Positions 25,092-33,775 of a stretch of 47,038 nt of DNA are shown here, piece after piece. The stretch is from the NCBI GenBank assembly GCA_017940385.1, contig JAGAYS010000021.1:1-47038 (forward strand), read 5' to 3'. The notes below the pieces were generated by a model. That model was not told the DNA's origin, searched no databases, and worked only from the letters and a program-made list of their open reading frames with translations. Both the position numbers and the translations under genes were made by a program. Numbering within the stretch: position 1 is the first letter of the stretch; every line of letters begins with the position of its first letter. The stretch is from Ruminobacter sp. Lineage in GTDB: Bacteria; Pseudomonadota; Gammaproteobacteria; Enterobacterales; Succinivibrionaceae.

Positions 25092-27356
25092 TTATTTTTC
25101 CGAAGAGGCTGCGTCCGGTTCCTTTTTTTCCGGCATTAGGATTGAATCAGGAACGAACCACCCGAGGGCACGTCTCTTTACAATCATGTCATCGACAATC
25201 TTTTTGCCGACCAGAACCGGATCGGTATTTACGTACATTACTGATTTCAGTTTTTCTCTGGTGCCTTCCTTCAGAAATTCAATAATGTTCTTTGAACCGT
25301 GGATCTGAGCCTCAACGCAGTGATATGAGTTAACGCCCATGAGACGGAATCCAAGTGCGGCATCAACGCCTTTTTCGTTGCTCCATTCCGGAGATGCAAA
25401 ACCGAACGGCATTTCATATATGAACTTGCCTGCCGCACCGGCGATACCTCCGAAAATTCCGGAAGATCTCGTATTGTCTATGCATTCGCCGACATGCCAT
25501 ACCGGAGGCAGATCCGGCTTCAGGAATTCCCTCAGTCTGTCACCGGCCTTGTCAAAGGCTGACTTCGCACAGTAGCCGAGCTTCATCAGAGGGAATGATG
25601 CACAACCGTTTGACAGAATTAGAACATTGTTTTTCAGAAGTACGTCGGCCACGTCTATGATGGCTCTTTCATACACGACCTTGGTGTTGTTACAGCCTAC
25701 CATGTTGACGATGCCGAGAATCTGACCGCTCTTTAAAGCTTCCAGCAGTGGGCCGAAGCTTCCGAACTTTCTGCAGACGTATTCAACCGAGAATCCGATT
25801 TCCGCTTCCACCTCATAAGGAGGAATGTATACCGGTATGCCTTTGCGCTGTTCATAGCTTTCTATGGCTCTCAGGACGATTCTGTCGGCAAGTTTCGCCG
25901 CATCATTCATGTTTGAATGACGATGGTCGAATTCAAAACGTTCCGCTCCGGGAAGACGGGCACTTTCAGAGGTGGTTATTACCGCTGTTTTGAAGCAGTG
26001 GGCCACATCCATTATTGCCGGATACACATCCTGTACGTCAGCCACCCAGAGATCAAGCGCACCTGTACCGAGAACAAGTTCAGCGGATACGGCATTTGAC
26101 AGCGGTATTACGCCGGCATATCTGTACATTGCCGCAAGGCCGGAACAGCAGATGCCGTAGAATCTTATTCCAAGAGCACCTTTTTCCTTGGCCAGTTTTA
26201 TCATCTTTTCGCTCTGGCCGGACTTTACAATCTGACTGACGAGAAGAGGCAGATGACCGTGAACGGCAATGTTTACGTAGCCTTTTTTGAGTGCGCCGAG
26301 ATTCACCATAGAGGTTACTCTGTCACCGACACCGAAAAGACAGTCTGTAGCGATGTTGGTGGCAACCACACCGGTGAATGTAAAGGCAAGTCCGCAGCGC
26401 AGGAACTGCTGCATGATTGATCTCCAGTCACCGTCAATGCCGCATCCGGTCTTGTGGTAGGCTTCGAATACTTCGTGGTATGCACTGATCGGAATGATGT
26501 CAAGCTCTTCCCATACCTGCTGTCTTTCTTTCGGTGCCAGGGCCCTGATTGTTTTATAGTCGTCAGGTACCGCTCTGGACAGATCCTCAAGCAGGGTGTC
26601 GGCAAGTTCGGAAGCTACCTCGTTAACGCTTCTGTTTTCGGTTTCAATGCCGAAGGCTTTTGCCGTACTGAAAACCTTCTGTGCACCGATTATCGGAACA
26701 TCAAGTTTTCCTTCAGCGGCCCATTTAAGGTTCAGAATGACTTCACGGGCATGCATGCCGTGCTGAGCGGCACCCGCTGCCCCCGCACGTAACAGGTTGC
26801 GGGCAACGATAAGGTCCGCGTCGGCACCGCAGACCCCCCTGTTTGCCTTTGGCGTAATACGGCATGGACCCATGTTGCAGATTTTGCAGCAGATGCCTGC
26901 CATGCCGAAGTTGCACTGTGGTTTCTGCCTGTCAAAGCGGTCAAAAGCCGTGTCAAAGCCAATCTGCTCGGCTCTGAGAATCATGTCTCTTACGGCAGGG
27001 TCAGGTGTGTTATCGATAACGTCCTGCTTTGAAGGGAAGGTCTTTCTGTATTCATTGACGGCTTTTGTGTAATCCTTTATGAATTCAAGACTGTCATCCT
27101 CACTTTCGTTTTCTCCGTGGTGATCGCCTTTAAGGATGACGGTGGGAATACCGTGTTCGTCAAAACCGATGATGTTTCTGTGTGAATGAAAATGACTGAG
27201 TCCTCCGTGTGAATGATCATGGGGGTGATTATGATCGTGGTCATGGTCATGCGAATGGCCGTGAGAGTGTGAGTGAAACGCATCGGCAGTGACGTCGCCG
27301 GCTTCTGCCGTCCTGATTATTCCATTGATTACCGGTGTTTTTGAGGACTCTGACAT
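25092..27356 (-). CDS. cooS: Anaerobic Ni-type carbon monoxide dehydrogenase with His-rich N-terminal extension
   Basis: CooS-type enzymes oxidise CO to CO2, passing electrons to ferredoxin. Two in-frame ATGs exist (27362 and 27356); GGAG spacing favours 27356. Numbering here is from 27362 (756 residues; usual CooS is about 630-640). Residues 29-61 hold 15 histidines, for example HSHGHSHDHDHDHNH, a nickel-storage type tract. The core follows: D/B-cluster cysteines C150, C158, C159, C162, C167, C178; proton-path H201 and H204; C-cluster H370, C406, C557, C587, C627 and lysine K664. The fourth cysteine position (C333 of the Carboxydothermus enzyme, in DVQC) is aspartate D445 here (DVQD). Whether the C-cluster forms normally is therefore open. 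No CooC, CooF or CooJ is encoded nearby. It is third gene of a six-gene operon. Confidence 0.88.
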   Translation of the reverse strand: MSESSKTPVINGIIRTAEAGDVTADAFHSHSHGHSHDHDHDHNHPHDHSHGGLSHFHSHRNIIGFDEHGIPTVILKGDHHGENESEDDSLEFIKDYTKAVNEYRKTFPSKQDVIDNTPDPAVRDMILRAEQIGFDTAFDRFDRQKPQCNFGMAGICCKICNMGPCRITPKANRGVCGADADLIVARNLLRAGAAGAAQHGMHAREVILNLKWAAEGKLDVPIIGAQKVFSTAKAFGIETENRSVNEVASELADTLLEDLSRAVPDDYKTIRALAPKERQQVWEELDIIPISAYHEVFEAYHKTGCGIDGDWRSIMQQFLRCGLAFTFTGVVATNIATDCLFGVGDRVTSMVNLGALKKGYVNIAVHGHLPLLVSQIVKSGQSEKMIKLAKEKGALGIRFYGICCSGLAAMYRYAGVIPLSNAVSAELVLGTGALDLWVADVQDVYPAIMDVAHCFKTAVITTSESARLPGAERFEFDHRHSNMNDAAKLADRIVLRAIESYEQRKGIPVYIPPYEVEAEIGFSVEYVCRKFGSFGPLLEALKSGQILGIVNMVGCNNTKVVYERAIIDVADVLLKNNVLILSNGCASFPLMKLGYCAKSAFDKAGDRLREFLKPDLPPVWHVGECIDNTRSSGIFGGIAGAAGKFIYEMPFGFASPEWSNEKGVDAALGFRLMGVNSYHCVEAQIHGSKNIIEFLKEGTREKLKSVMYVNTDPVLVGKKIVDDMIVKRRALGWFVPDSILMPEKKEPDAASSEK

Positions 27357-27392
27357 TATCATATTCTCCGTGAGTGAGTTACTTTTTGCGGT

Positions 27393-27701
27393 TTATGCCC
27401 TTACTGCAGTGAGTCTGCCGGAGACTAATGCCTTCCAGGCAATAACAATGCTCCAGACCAGAACGGCAAGTCCGGTAACGGATGCCGTAAGCAGCAGGTC
27501 GTCAACGACATCCTCGGCAGTCATTGCAAGTGCCTCGGTTCCTTCTTCCTTTATTCCGGTGTAGAGATCAACGCTCCACATAAGCATGCTGCCGTAGAAC
27601 ATGTAGCAGAGTGCTGAGAAACAGAATCTGCCGTTTTTGTCCTTAATGTATCCAATGGTGGAAATCAGGCCGCCAATAAGCATGAAAAGCACAAGTATCA
27701 T
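27393..27701 (-). CDS. Small membrane protein in the CO dehydrogenase operon (unknown)
   Basis: The 102-residue protein has three hydrophobic segments, about 1-18, 27-46 and 75-93. An acidic stretch (IKEEGTEALAMTAEDVVDD, about 50-68) lies between the second and third. No family is recognised with confidence. AAAGGGGG just before the ATG is a good ribosome site. It is 15 bases after the 123-residue gene and 36 bases before cooS, so it is surely co-transcribed. A role as a membrane docking or transport partner for the dehydrogenase is a guess from position. Confidence 0.75.
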   Translation of the reverse strand: MILVLFMLIGGLISTIGYIKDKNGRFCFSALCYMFYGSMLMWSVDLYTGIKEEGTEALAMTAEDVVDDLLLTASVTGLAVLVWSIVIAWKALVSGRLTAVRA

Positions 27702-27716
27702 AAAACCCCCTTTACC

Positions 27717-28088
27717 TTAGTTTGCGGCTCTGCCGTCAGAAAGACGGTCGGCTGCTTCTGATGTGAAAAAAGACTTAAGACCGGCGTAGGCCAGATAAGC
27801 CAGGGTTACGAGTACGGCCATCGGTACGCCGACCTGCCACAGTTCTTCTATCATTACCTCCGTGTCTTCAGGTGTCTGCATGGCGGTAATGTACGGAAAA
27901 TGAAAAGTGATCTCACCGTGCCAGATGTGCTCGAGTGCCAGCAGGAGGGAGCCTCCGAAAAGAAGCTTTGATAGTCCGTTCAGATGCTTTCGAAGCACCT
28001 GAACCTTGCGGTTGCGGCTTTTACTGAGTGCAGTTGATGTTAACGTAAGCACTGCGGCTTCTGCGGTTGGTATAAAAAAACAGCACAT
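27717..28088 (-). CDS. Small membrane protein, first gene of the CO dehydrogenase operon (unknown)
   Basis: The 123-residue protein begins MCCFFIPTAEAAVLTLTS, with a CC pair at the very start, then a basic stretch (SKSRNRKVQVLRKHLNGLSK). Two membrane segments follow, at about 41-54 and 87-107. A conserved-looking EHIWHGEITFHFP segment after the first helix carries three histidines. GGGGA seven bases before the ATG is the likely ribosome site. I cannot name the family with confidence; I have an impression of similar paired proteins in other anaerobes but cannot verify it. The CC and His residues would allow metal or redox chemistry. Confidence 0.7.
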   Translation of the reverse strand: MCCFFIPTAEAAVLTLTSTALSKSRNRKVQVLRKHLNGLSKLLFGGSLLLALEHIWHGEITFHFPYITAMQTPEDTEVMIEELWQVGVPMAVLVTLAYLAYAGLKSFFTSEAADRLSDGRAAN

Positions 28089-29194
28089 TTTGGATCCCCG
28101 ATTATTTTTTGGTATTCTGAAAACGGCATTCAGACAGAATTCCAGAAATCATGTCAAAGCGAAATCTGTCTGATTAGGTGTAATTTACCTGTGTTCACTG
28201 GTTTTTATGAATGTCCTAAAAACCTAGTATGAAACTGTGGTATGAATAATACATAATTATCATTCGGTAATCAATACTAATTTAGTAGGATTTTTAAAAT
28301 AATTTCCGCGCCGGATATACGTAATGTCTCCGGCATTAAATCTGAATTATGGACAGGTGAGTGTCATTGAACTGCTTAACAGGGGGAGAACAGATATGTT
28401 CTGTTTAAACAGGACGGGGATGTCTCTGCTGTGTAAAAAATCATTATGTTAAATATAAACAAAACAAAATACTTTATCCGTTTTCTTTTAAATACGTTAG
28501 TTGTGTAAGAATAATAATTCGTCTAATGTAAAAAATACCATGTTTCGAATCATAAAATACTTAGAAAAAATAGTTTGTTTATGTTTTTAAGAAAAATATA
28601 TATTAGTAATGGGTTTGTTGTAAAAAAAGGGGGGTATAGTTTAAAAATTTGAAGTACTGACATGATTATTAAAAAATTATGTGTTATCTTATTAGGTAAC
28701 TGCTGGAATTATTATGTTTAAAGGTTTTTTTAATACATTGGTTTTTTTGGCAGACAGGAAAGATTCGCAAGAATACTTTCCGTTTGGGGAAGTAACCGGT
28801 AACGGTACCCGATGCGGTAAAAATAAAAGTTAAGATAAAACTAATAAAAAACAAATAAAAAAATTATAACTGTATCGGTGTTTTTAGCATATAAGAAAGT
28901 ATAAAATAATTATAAAAACACAAGCTTATATTCGTCGTAAATATTTGTGGTAAAAGTACAAAATGTAATGTTTTGTTTTTGAAAAATATAACAACTCATA
29001 TTTATGAGTATAAATTTTACGGGGTAAATAGTAAAACTGGTAGGACGTATGGAACTGTCGAAAATCCGTGTTTCCCGTATGAAATTTGGAAATTACGGGG
29101 TTTGCCGCAGACGGTTCGGAAATCTGTTTACGAATTTTACGGGTGATTTCCGTTGTCCTAATGCCGATTATAGTTTTCATGGAGGTAAGCTATT
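28089..29194. promoter_or_regulatory. 1.1 kb AT-rich spacer between the CO dehydrogenase operon and the TetR gene
   Basis: No credible gene; an 84-codon minus-strand frame (28926-29180) is low-complexity and lacks a ribosome site. It contains a 9-base inverted repeat next to the operon start (28130-28173), long A/T runs around 28430-28960, and a group of TTACGGG motifs near the TetR gene (29017, 29093, 29137, with an inverted copy CCCGTA at 29074). It must hold both divergent promoters. Confidence 0.6.
28130..28173 (-). promoter_or_regulatory. 9-bp inverted repeat at the CO dehydrogenase operon leader
   Basis: TCAGACAGA (28130-28138) and TCTGTCTGA (28165-28173) are perfect inverted copies with a 26-base gap, 42-85 bases ahead of the first operon gene. 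It could be an operator for the divergent TetR-type regulator or a leader hairpin. Inference. Confidence 0.4.
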
Positions 29195-29866
29195 GTGGTC
29201 TCTGGTTCAGATAACAAATTAAAGAACGACGCTTCAGACGACTGTTGTGAAGGCAATATGCCGGCAGGCAGTAAGAAAGCGAAGGAAGTTAAGTCGCTCA
29301 ATCGGAGTGACAGGCGTGTTGTACGCACTGAAAAAAAGATTCATCAGGTTTTTCTTGAACTGCTTCAGGATAAAACCTATGGTGAGATTACCGTCGGAAT
29401 GATTCTTGACAAGGCCAAGATAAACCGTTCGACATTCTACAAGCATTACATAAACAAGCATGATCTCGCCTCAGAGGTTATGGCCAACTGTCAGGAGGCA
29501 ATAATTTCATCTCTTCTCGGAGAGGAAAGACTGTCTCTCGGAAATCTCGGATTCTTCAAGTCTCTTCAGGCTACTCTCACAAAACACAGGGAGATGCTGA
29601 AGCTTGTCAAAAGACTGAACAGTGAGGATCTTGACGTAAGGAAGAGCTTCCATGATTATTTCTACAGAAGCATAAAGAAGCATTACGAAGGAAAGCTTTA
29701 CGGATCTAGTGAAGAGGAACTTGATCTCGGTTCTTATGTTTCAGCGGATATTCTGATATCAGTCCTTATGTATTATCTTGATAAGGGAGAGGAAGTTCAT
29801 CCTGACAACATAATTCGCGTAATCGTAAACATGTACGGTCTCAGAAGCTATTACACACCGGAATAA
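29195..29866 (+). CDS. TetR-family transcriptional regulator
   Basis: The start is GTG at 29195, supported by GGAGG nine bases upstream. The 223-residue protein has a polar N-terminal extension of about 45 residues containing a CC pair (DDCCEGN). The TetR helix-turn-helix follows: RTEKKIHQVFLELLQDKTYGEITVGMILDKAKINRSTFYKHYINKHDL read from about residue 48 to 95, with the NRSTFYKHY recognition motif. The C-terminal half is an all-helical ligand domain of the type often annotated TetR_C. It is divergent from the CO dehydrogenase operon and may control it and itself. Its ligand is unknown. A terminator follows. Confidence 0.88.
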   Translation: MVSGSDNKLKNDASDDCCEGNMPAGSKKAKEVKSLNRSDRRVVRTEKKIHQVFLELLQDKTYGEITVGMILDKAKINRSTFYKHYINKHDLASEVMANCQEAIISSLLGEERLSLGNLGFFKSLQATLTKHREMLKLVKRLNSEDLDVRKSFHDYFYRSIKKHYEGKLYGSSEEELDLGSYVSADILISVLMYYLDKGEEVHPDNIIRVIVNMYGLRSYYTPE

Positions 29867-29892
29867 CCTCGTGTGTGTCAGAGACCTGACTG

Positions 29893-29926
29893 AGCCGGTT
29901 CCGTTTTTTCGGACCGGCTTTTTTAT
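29893..29926 (+). terminator. Intrinsic terminator of the TetR gene
   Basis: AGCCGGTTCCG and CGGACCGGCT pair (one mismatch) around six T and are followed by six T. It lies 27 bases after the stop. Confidence 0.85.
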
Positions 29927-30274
29927 TTGTCCGGTATTATTCAGTTTTTCAGAAACAGGCGGCATTAAACCGATGTCGGCGAAACATGAGTGACCGGGAT
30001 TTTGTCCTCATTGCCGTGTCCATACGTGACGTCAGATCCATTTTTCCAAAAACACTGCCGGCAACGCCGGAGATTAAGTAAAATTAACGTCTCTTTATGA
30101 TAAAATATCAACTGTATTGCTCGGGAAAAATCGACAGATTTTTCTCAAATGTATAGAAAGTTTTTGTCAGAGGTCCGTTGTTTTACTGGCAGACGGGCTC
30201 TTTAACCCTGCGGACGCTGTTTCCGTCTGACTGCGGTGTTATTTAAGATTAGTGAACAGTTGGGTTTAATTTAG
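29927..30274 (+). other. Intergenic leader of the SEL1-repeat gene
   Basis: About 350 bases without a gene. A small hairpin GAAAAATC-GACA-GATTTTTC lies at 30125-30144. The SEL1 gene start has no clear Shine-Dalgarno. Nothing else recognised. Confidence 0.4.
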
Positions 30275-32332
30275 ATGAATTGGAAAAAAACCTGGTTTAG
30301 ATTTCTTGATGATTTTGATGATTGGAGAAAGCGCCTTAAAAATGAGCGCGGATCACTGTGGATGACTCCCAAGGGCAGAATGATTATGCTCGGCGCAGTG
30401 GTTGTAATGGTTGCCGGAGCCGTATCCATATACCAGCTTAACCGTTATTTTACCCTGAAAAACTACAGGGCTCTTGCCGAACTTGCCGTTCAGAACAGGT
30501 TTTACGAGGAGGCACAGGCCAATTACGAAAAACTCATAAAGATGGGGGATGTGCCTGCTCTTTATGAGATTGCCTCTCTGTACCTTGAAGGCAAGGGGAC
30601 TAAAAAGAACACCGTACTCGGTCTTGAATATCTGCGCAAGGCCGCAACAGCCGGATATTCTCCCGCTCAGGTTCGACTCGGCAATCTTTATTACGCCAGC
30701 GGAGCCGAAGTAAGCACATGCGTGGGCCATGATTACAAGCAGGCCTATGAATGGTTTATGAAGGCAGGTAATAATCCTGATGCTCTTGATGCCATCGGTG
30801 AAATGTATAAGAGAGGTCTCGGCGGTCTCAATGTTGATGAAAGCATGGCGAACAGTTACTTCAACCGCTGGATTGATATATACGTGAGAAGGGCTGAAAA
30901 GGGTGATGTTGATGCAATGAGAACCCTCGGTGCCTATTTTTCCTCAGGCAGCAAGCTGCCGGTAAACATGGATAAAGCCGTATACTGGTACGAGGAAGCC
31001 TCCAAAAAGCGTGACGTTTCGTCAATTGAAGCTCTTGCCACAATTTTCAGGGCAAGAAACGATCTTGAAAAATCAAACAGATACTTTTCAATACTGGAAG
31101 GTCTTTACCGCGATATGGCAAAACGCGGGGATAATAATGCCATGCTGTCCCTGAGTGATATTTACCGTATTGAGAACACTTCCATTTATAATCCTGAAAT
31201 GTCGGTGGAATATCTGATAAAAGCGGCCGAGCACAATAATTACGAGTCCAAGCTCATGATGGCCGAGCTCATTGAAGACGGCATCATTAATGGTGACGAG
31301 TACCATACGGATCCGTGGGCACTGCGTTATGAGGCCAGAAAACTCCGTGAGGAGCAGGCGGAGAACGGAGATATTTCCGCAATGCTGAGTCTGGGTTTTG
31401 ATGCTCTTACCGGTACCCTGATAAGCACTGATCGTCAGCACCTGATGAAAGAACCGAAGAGAATCAATTCGAAAAAGGCCATTGAACGCGCCAAAAAGTA
31501 TGAGGCGGCCAAAGAAGAAGCAAATATGGTGGTTATTGCCGAGGACAAGCCGACTTTAAAGCAGGATGATGAGCCTGTCCGTCTTAATTTTCCAGATGAC
31601 GAATCCGGGGCTGACGTTTCCGGTGATAGCTCTCAGACAGTTGCGGCTGATGACGTAATTTCTGCTGATGAAGCTCAGACCGGAGCCGCTTCCGGTGATA
31701 TTATGGCCGTGCAGAATCCTGTTCCGGTACAGGATGATGACATGACCGATGAACTCGGACTTCCTGTGGATGAGTCATTTCTGGACGGTTCTGGAGTAAT
31801 TCTTCCGGATTATGAGGAAGCCATTAAGTGGTTTACCATGGCTGCACAGCACGGCGAGGCCAAGGCCATGTATGAGCTGGGCAGTATATATAACGATTCC
31901 AGTGATTTCTCCAAATACTACAATCCGGATACTGCCGTATACTGGCTGAAGAAGAGTGCCGAACTATGCTATGAGCCTGCATACATGAGTCTTGGCATGA
32001 TCTACAACACCAAGGGATTTGCCCGTGAGGATGCCAAGGAAGCTCAGAAGTGGCTTACCAAGGCGGCAATGGAAGGTGACCATACTGCTCAGAAGCTTCT
32101 TGCCGAGTCTTTGGCAAAGGGTGGAATGGGGGCTCAGCCGGACATGTTCCATGCTCTGATATGGACACTGGTTCTTAAGTCTTATATCGGTACGTTTGAT
32201 ACAGACAGCTGGTATAAGGATGATATTGCTGATATGGAAAAGAATTATTCATACTTCCTCACTCCGGATCAGATTCAGAAGGCCAATGCCGAAGCCGATA
32301 TTCTGAGAAGCAAATACGGTTCAGCCTGGTAG
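30275..32332 (+). CDS. Membrane-anchored SEL1-repeat protein
   Basis: The 685-residue protein has a short cytoplasmic N-terminus, one membrane segment (about residues 35-52, MLGAVVVMVAGAVSIYQL) and a large periplasmic-type part made of SEL1/TPR-like repeats. Clear repeat units include ALYEIASLYLEGKGTKKN, AQVRLGNLYYASGA, AMYELGSIYND and AYMSLGMIYNTKGF. An acidic Asp/Ser/Ala linker of about 110 residues (about 410-520) splits the repeat array into two blocks. SEL1 proteins are scaffolds for protein complexes, often in cell-envelope stress or secretion. No enzymatic motif is seen. A hairpin follows at 32362-32397. Partner proteins cannot be inferred; the neighbours are a TetR gene and a zinc-ribbon gene on the other strand. 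Confidence 0.85.
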   Translation: MNWKKTWFRFLDDFDDWRKRLKNERGSLWMTPKGRMIMLGAVVVMVAGAVSIYQLNRYFTLKNYRALAELAVQNRFYEEAQANYEKLIKMGDVPALYEIASLYLEGKGTKKNTVLGLEYLRKAATAGYSPAQVRLGNLYYASGAEVSTCVGHDYKQAYEWFMKAGNNPDALDAIGEMYKRGLGGLNVDESMANSYFNRWIDIYVRRAEKGDVDAMRTLGAYFSSGSKLPVNMDKAVYWYEEASKKRDVSSIEALATIFRARNDLEKSNRYFSILEGLYRDMAKRGDNNAMLSLSDIYRIENTSIYNPEMSVEYLIKAAEHNNYESKLMMAELIEDGIINGDEYHTDPWALRYEARKLREEQAENGDISAMLSLGFDALTGTLISTDRQHLMKEPKRINSKKAIERAKKYEAAKEEANMVVIAEDKPTLKQDDEPVRLNFPDDESGADVSGDSSQTVAADDVISADEAQTGAASGDIMAVQNPVPVQDDDMTDELGLPVDESFLDGSGVILPDYEEAIKWFTMAAQHGEAKAMYELGSIYNDSSDFSKYYNPDTAVYWLKKSAELCYEPAYMSLGMIYNTKGFAREDAKEAQKWLTKAAMEGDHTAQKLLAESLAKGGMGAQPDMFHALIWTLVLKSYIGTFDTDSWYKDDIADMEKNYSYFLTPDQIQKANAEADILRSKYGSAW

Positions 32333-32361
32333 GGAATACCACGGTACGGTAGAATTCTGAC

Positions 32362-32397
32362 TGCCACAGTTATTATCCGCCAAGGATAGTACTGTGG
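32362..32397 (+). terminator. Probable terminator of the SEL1-repeat gene
   Basis: GCCACAGT...TATCC pairs with GGATA...ACTGTGGC, with small internal bulges. It lies 30 bases after the stop. The T-run is weak (CGTTATGTTTTTC). Confidence 0.6.
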
Positions 32398-32464
32398 CCG
32401 TTATGTTTTTCTTCCGATGTGTTTATTGAAGAAATCCGGAATGTTTTCTGCGGTGATGAAAAAA

Positions 32465-32496
32465 GAAAAAGAGGAGCATGCATGCTCCTCTTTTTC
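32465..32496 (-). terminator. Perfect 32-base palindromic terminator
   Basis: GAAAAAGAGGAGCATG is followed directly by its exact reverse complement, giving a 16-base stem with no unpaired loop in DNA and T-runs on both sides. It lies 20 bases past the zinc-ribbon gene stop on the minus strand and can also stop read-through from the SEL1 gene. Confidence 0.9.
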
Positions 32497-32515
32497 TGAA
32501 AGTGATGCTCAATGA

Positions 32516-33769
32516 CTACTTACTTCTCTGATAGGAGTGGGAGTACACATCATCAGTATAGTTGACCCTGAAGGTTTCCGGCTTGCCGTAGTTGGAAGCC
32601 TGTCTTGCTCTCTGCACGGATATTCTGCTGCTGTCCACGGCCATGTGACCGATAACGGAGAAGATTATGCCTGCAAATATGCCTCCCCAGAGATCTTCAA
32701 GAAAGAGGTACGCCACCCATCCGAGGAGCAGCGAGAACAGGGTAATTGAGGAAAAGTAAAGAACGTTGTTGCGCGGCAGATTGCCCACAAAAGAGCCGGT
32801 CTGGCCGTTCATTGCAAAGTAAAACTCCTTCCCGTCCCATTTGGTGGTAAGCATCCAGATAGGGTACAGCACCGACTGTGCCGTGATGTCCTTGGTTTTA
32901 ATATTGTCTGATTCAAAGGTCACCCTGCTGTAATCTCTTGATGCTTCCTTCTGCAGGGAATCTATCAGGGACATTGCTGCACGTTCACTTGCCTTGTCGG
33001 CTCCCTCGTCACAGCTTTCGTCGTAGACATGAGACTCAAATCCTGACAGATATTCCGTCTCAAACGGAATGGCGTCATTGAATACGAACGGTTCCAGTGA
33101 TTCTGTCATGGCATCGTCGAAACTCTTGCTGCAGTCCTCGGGAATTGCTTCAAAATTCATGGTTCCGCCACGGGTAACTTTGTAAACACTTACATTTTTA
33201 CCCTGATCCAGTTCAGCCTTGAATACGGCACAGCCCTCGGCTTTCATGTCATAAATCCAGAAGGGAATGTAGTAGCCTTTTATACGTTCAAAGGTGTTTT
33301 CTCTCTTGAATTTTCCGGGTACGAACGGCTTGAATTTGAGATGCTCCTCGTAGGCCTTCCGCAGTCGTTTTTTTTCAACCTTGAACGGAACGACAAGATC
33401 CGGTACGTGATTGCCAGTGAGTTTGTCGTAAAAGATAACGTTGTTACCACAGTAGGGACAAATGGTTGATATCACGGTAGGTTCAAGCTTAATCTCACCT
33501 CCGCACTGTTTACATGCATAGGTGTCGTATTTACAGCTGTCATCATCACCGGGGGCCAGATGTCTTACAATTGGTTCCGCAGGTTCGTTAAAGTGATTCT
33601 TACGGACGAATTCCCCGTCCTTGTTGAATTTTTTTGCGCCTTTGGTAGCGGCGACGTCATCTACGAGAAATTCGCTGTCACAATACTGGCACTTTAATTT
33701 GTGCGTTCTTATGTCGAAATCCATGGCGCCGCCACAGGCAGGACATTTATAGTTTACGGATTCTGCCAT
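32516..33769 (-). CDS. Membrane protein with two N-terminal zinc ribbons (YdjG-like)
   Basis: The 417-residue protein starts with a zinc ribbon (YKCPACGGAMDF...LKCQYCDSEF, about 7-38) and has a second one (YACKQCGG...ICPYCGNN, about 83-110). A middle domain with IPFWIYDMKAEG and VLYPIWMLTTKWDGK follows, and two membrane segments lie near 335-385. It resembles the bacterial TFIIB-type zinc-ribbon membrane proteins such as Bacillus subtilis YdjG, which anchors a complex with the SPFH protein YdjI and recruits a PspA protein in envelope stress. It begins six bases after the SPFH gene, so the two are co-translated; there is no strong ribosome site of its own. No pspA gene is in the window. The call is by likeness. 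Confidence 0.7.
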   Translation of the reverse strand: MAESVNYKCPACGGAMDFDIRTHKLKCQYCDSEFLVDDVAATKGAKKFNKDGEFVRKNHFNEPAEPIVRHLAPGDDDSCKYDTYACKQCGGEIKLEPTVISTICPYCGNNVIFYDKLTGNHVPDLVVPFKVEKKRLRKAYEEHLKFKPFVPGKFKRENTFERIKGYYIPFWIYDMKAEGCAVFKAELDQGKNVSVYKVTRGGTMNFEAIPEDCSKSFDDAMTESLEPFVFNDAIPFETEYLSGFESHVYDESCDEGADKASERAAMSLIDSLQKEASRDYSRVTFESDNIKTKDITAQSVLYPIWMLTTKWDGKEFYFAMNGQTGSFVGNLPRNNVLYFSSITLFSLLLGWVAYLFLEDLWGGIFAGIIFSVIGHMAVDSSRISVQRARQASNYGKPETFRVNYTDDVYSHSYQRSK

Positions 33770-33775
33770 TTTGTT

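Noticed and set aside
28926-29180. 84-codon minus-strand frame in the CODH/TetR spacer
   Set aside because: Low complexity, rich in Tyr/Lys/Ile as expected of random AT-rich DNA, and lacking a ribosome site.
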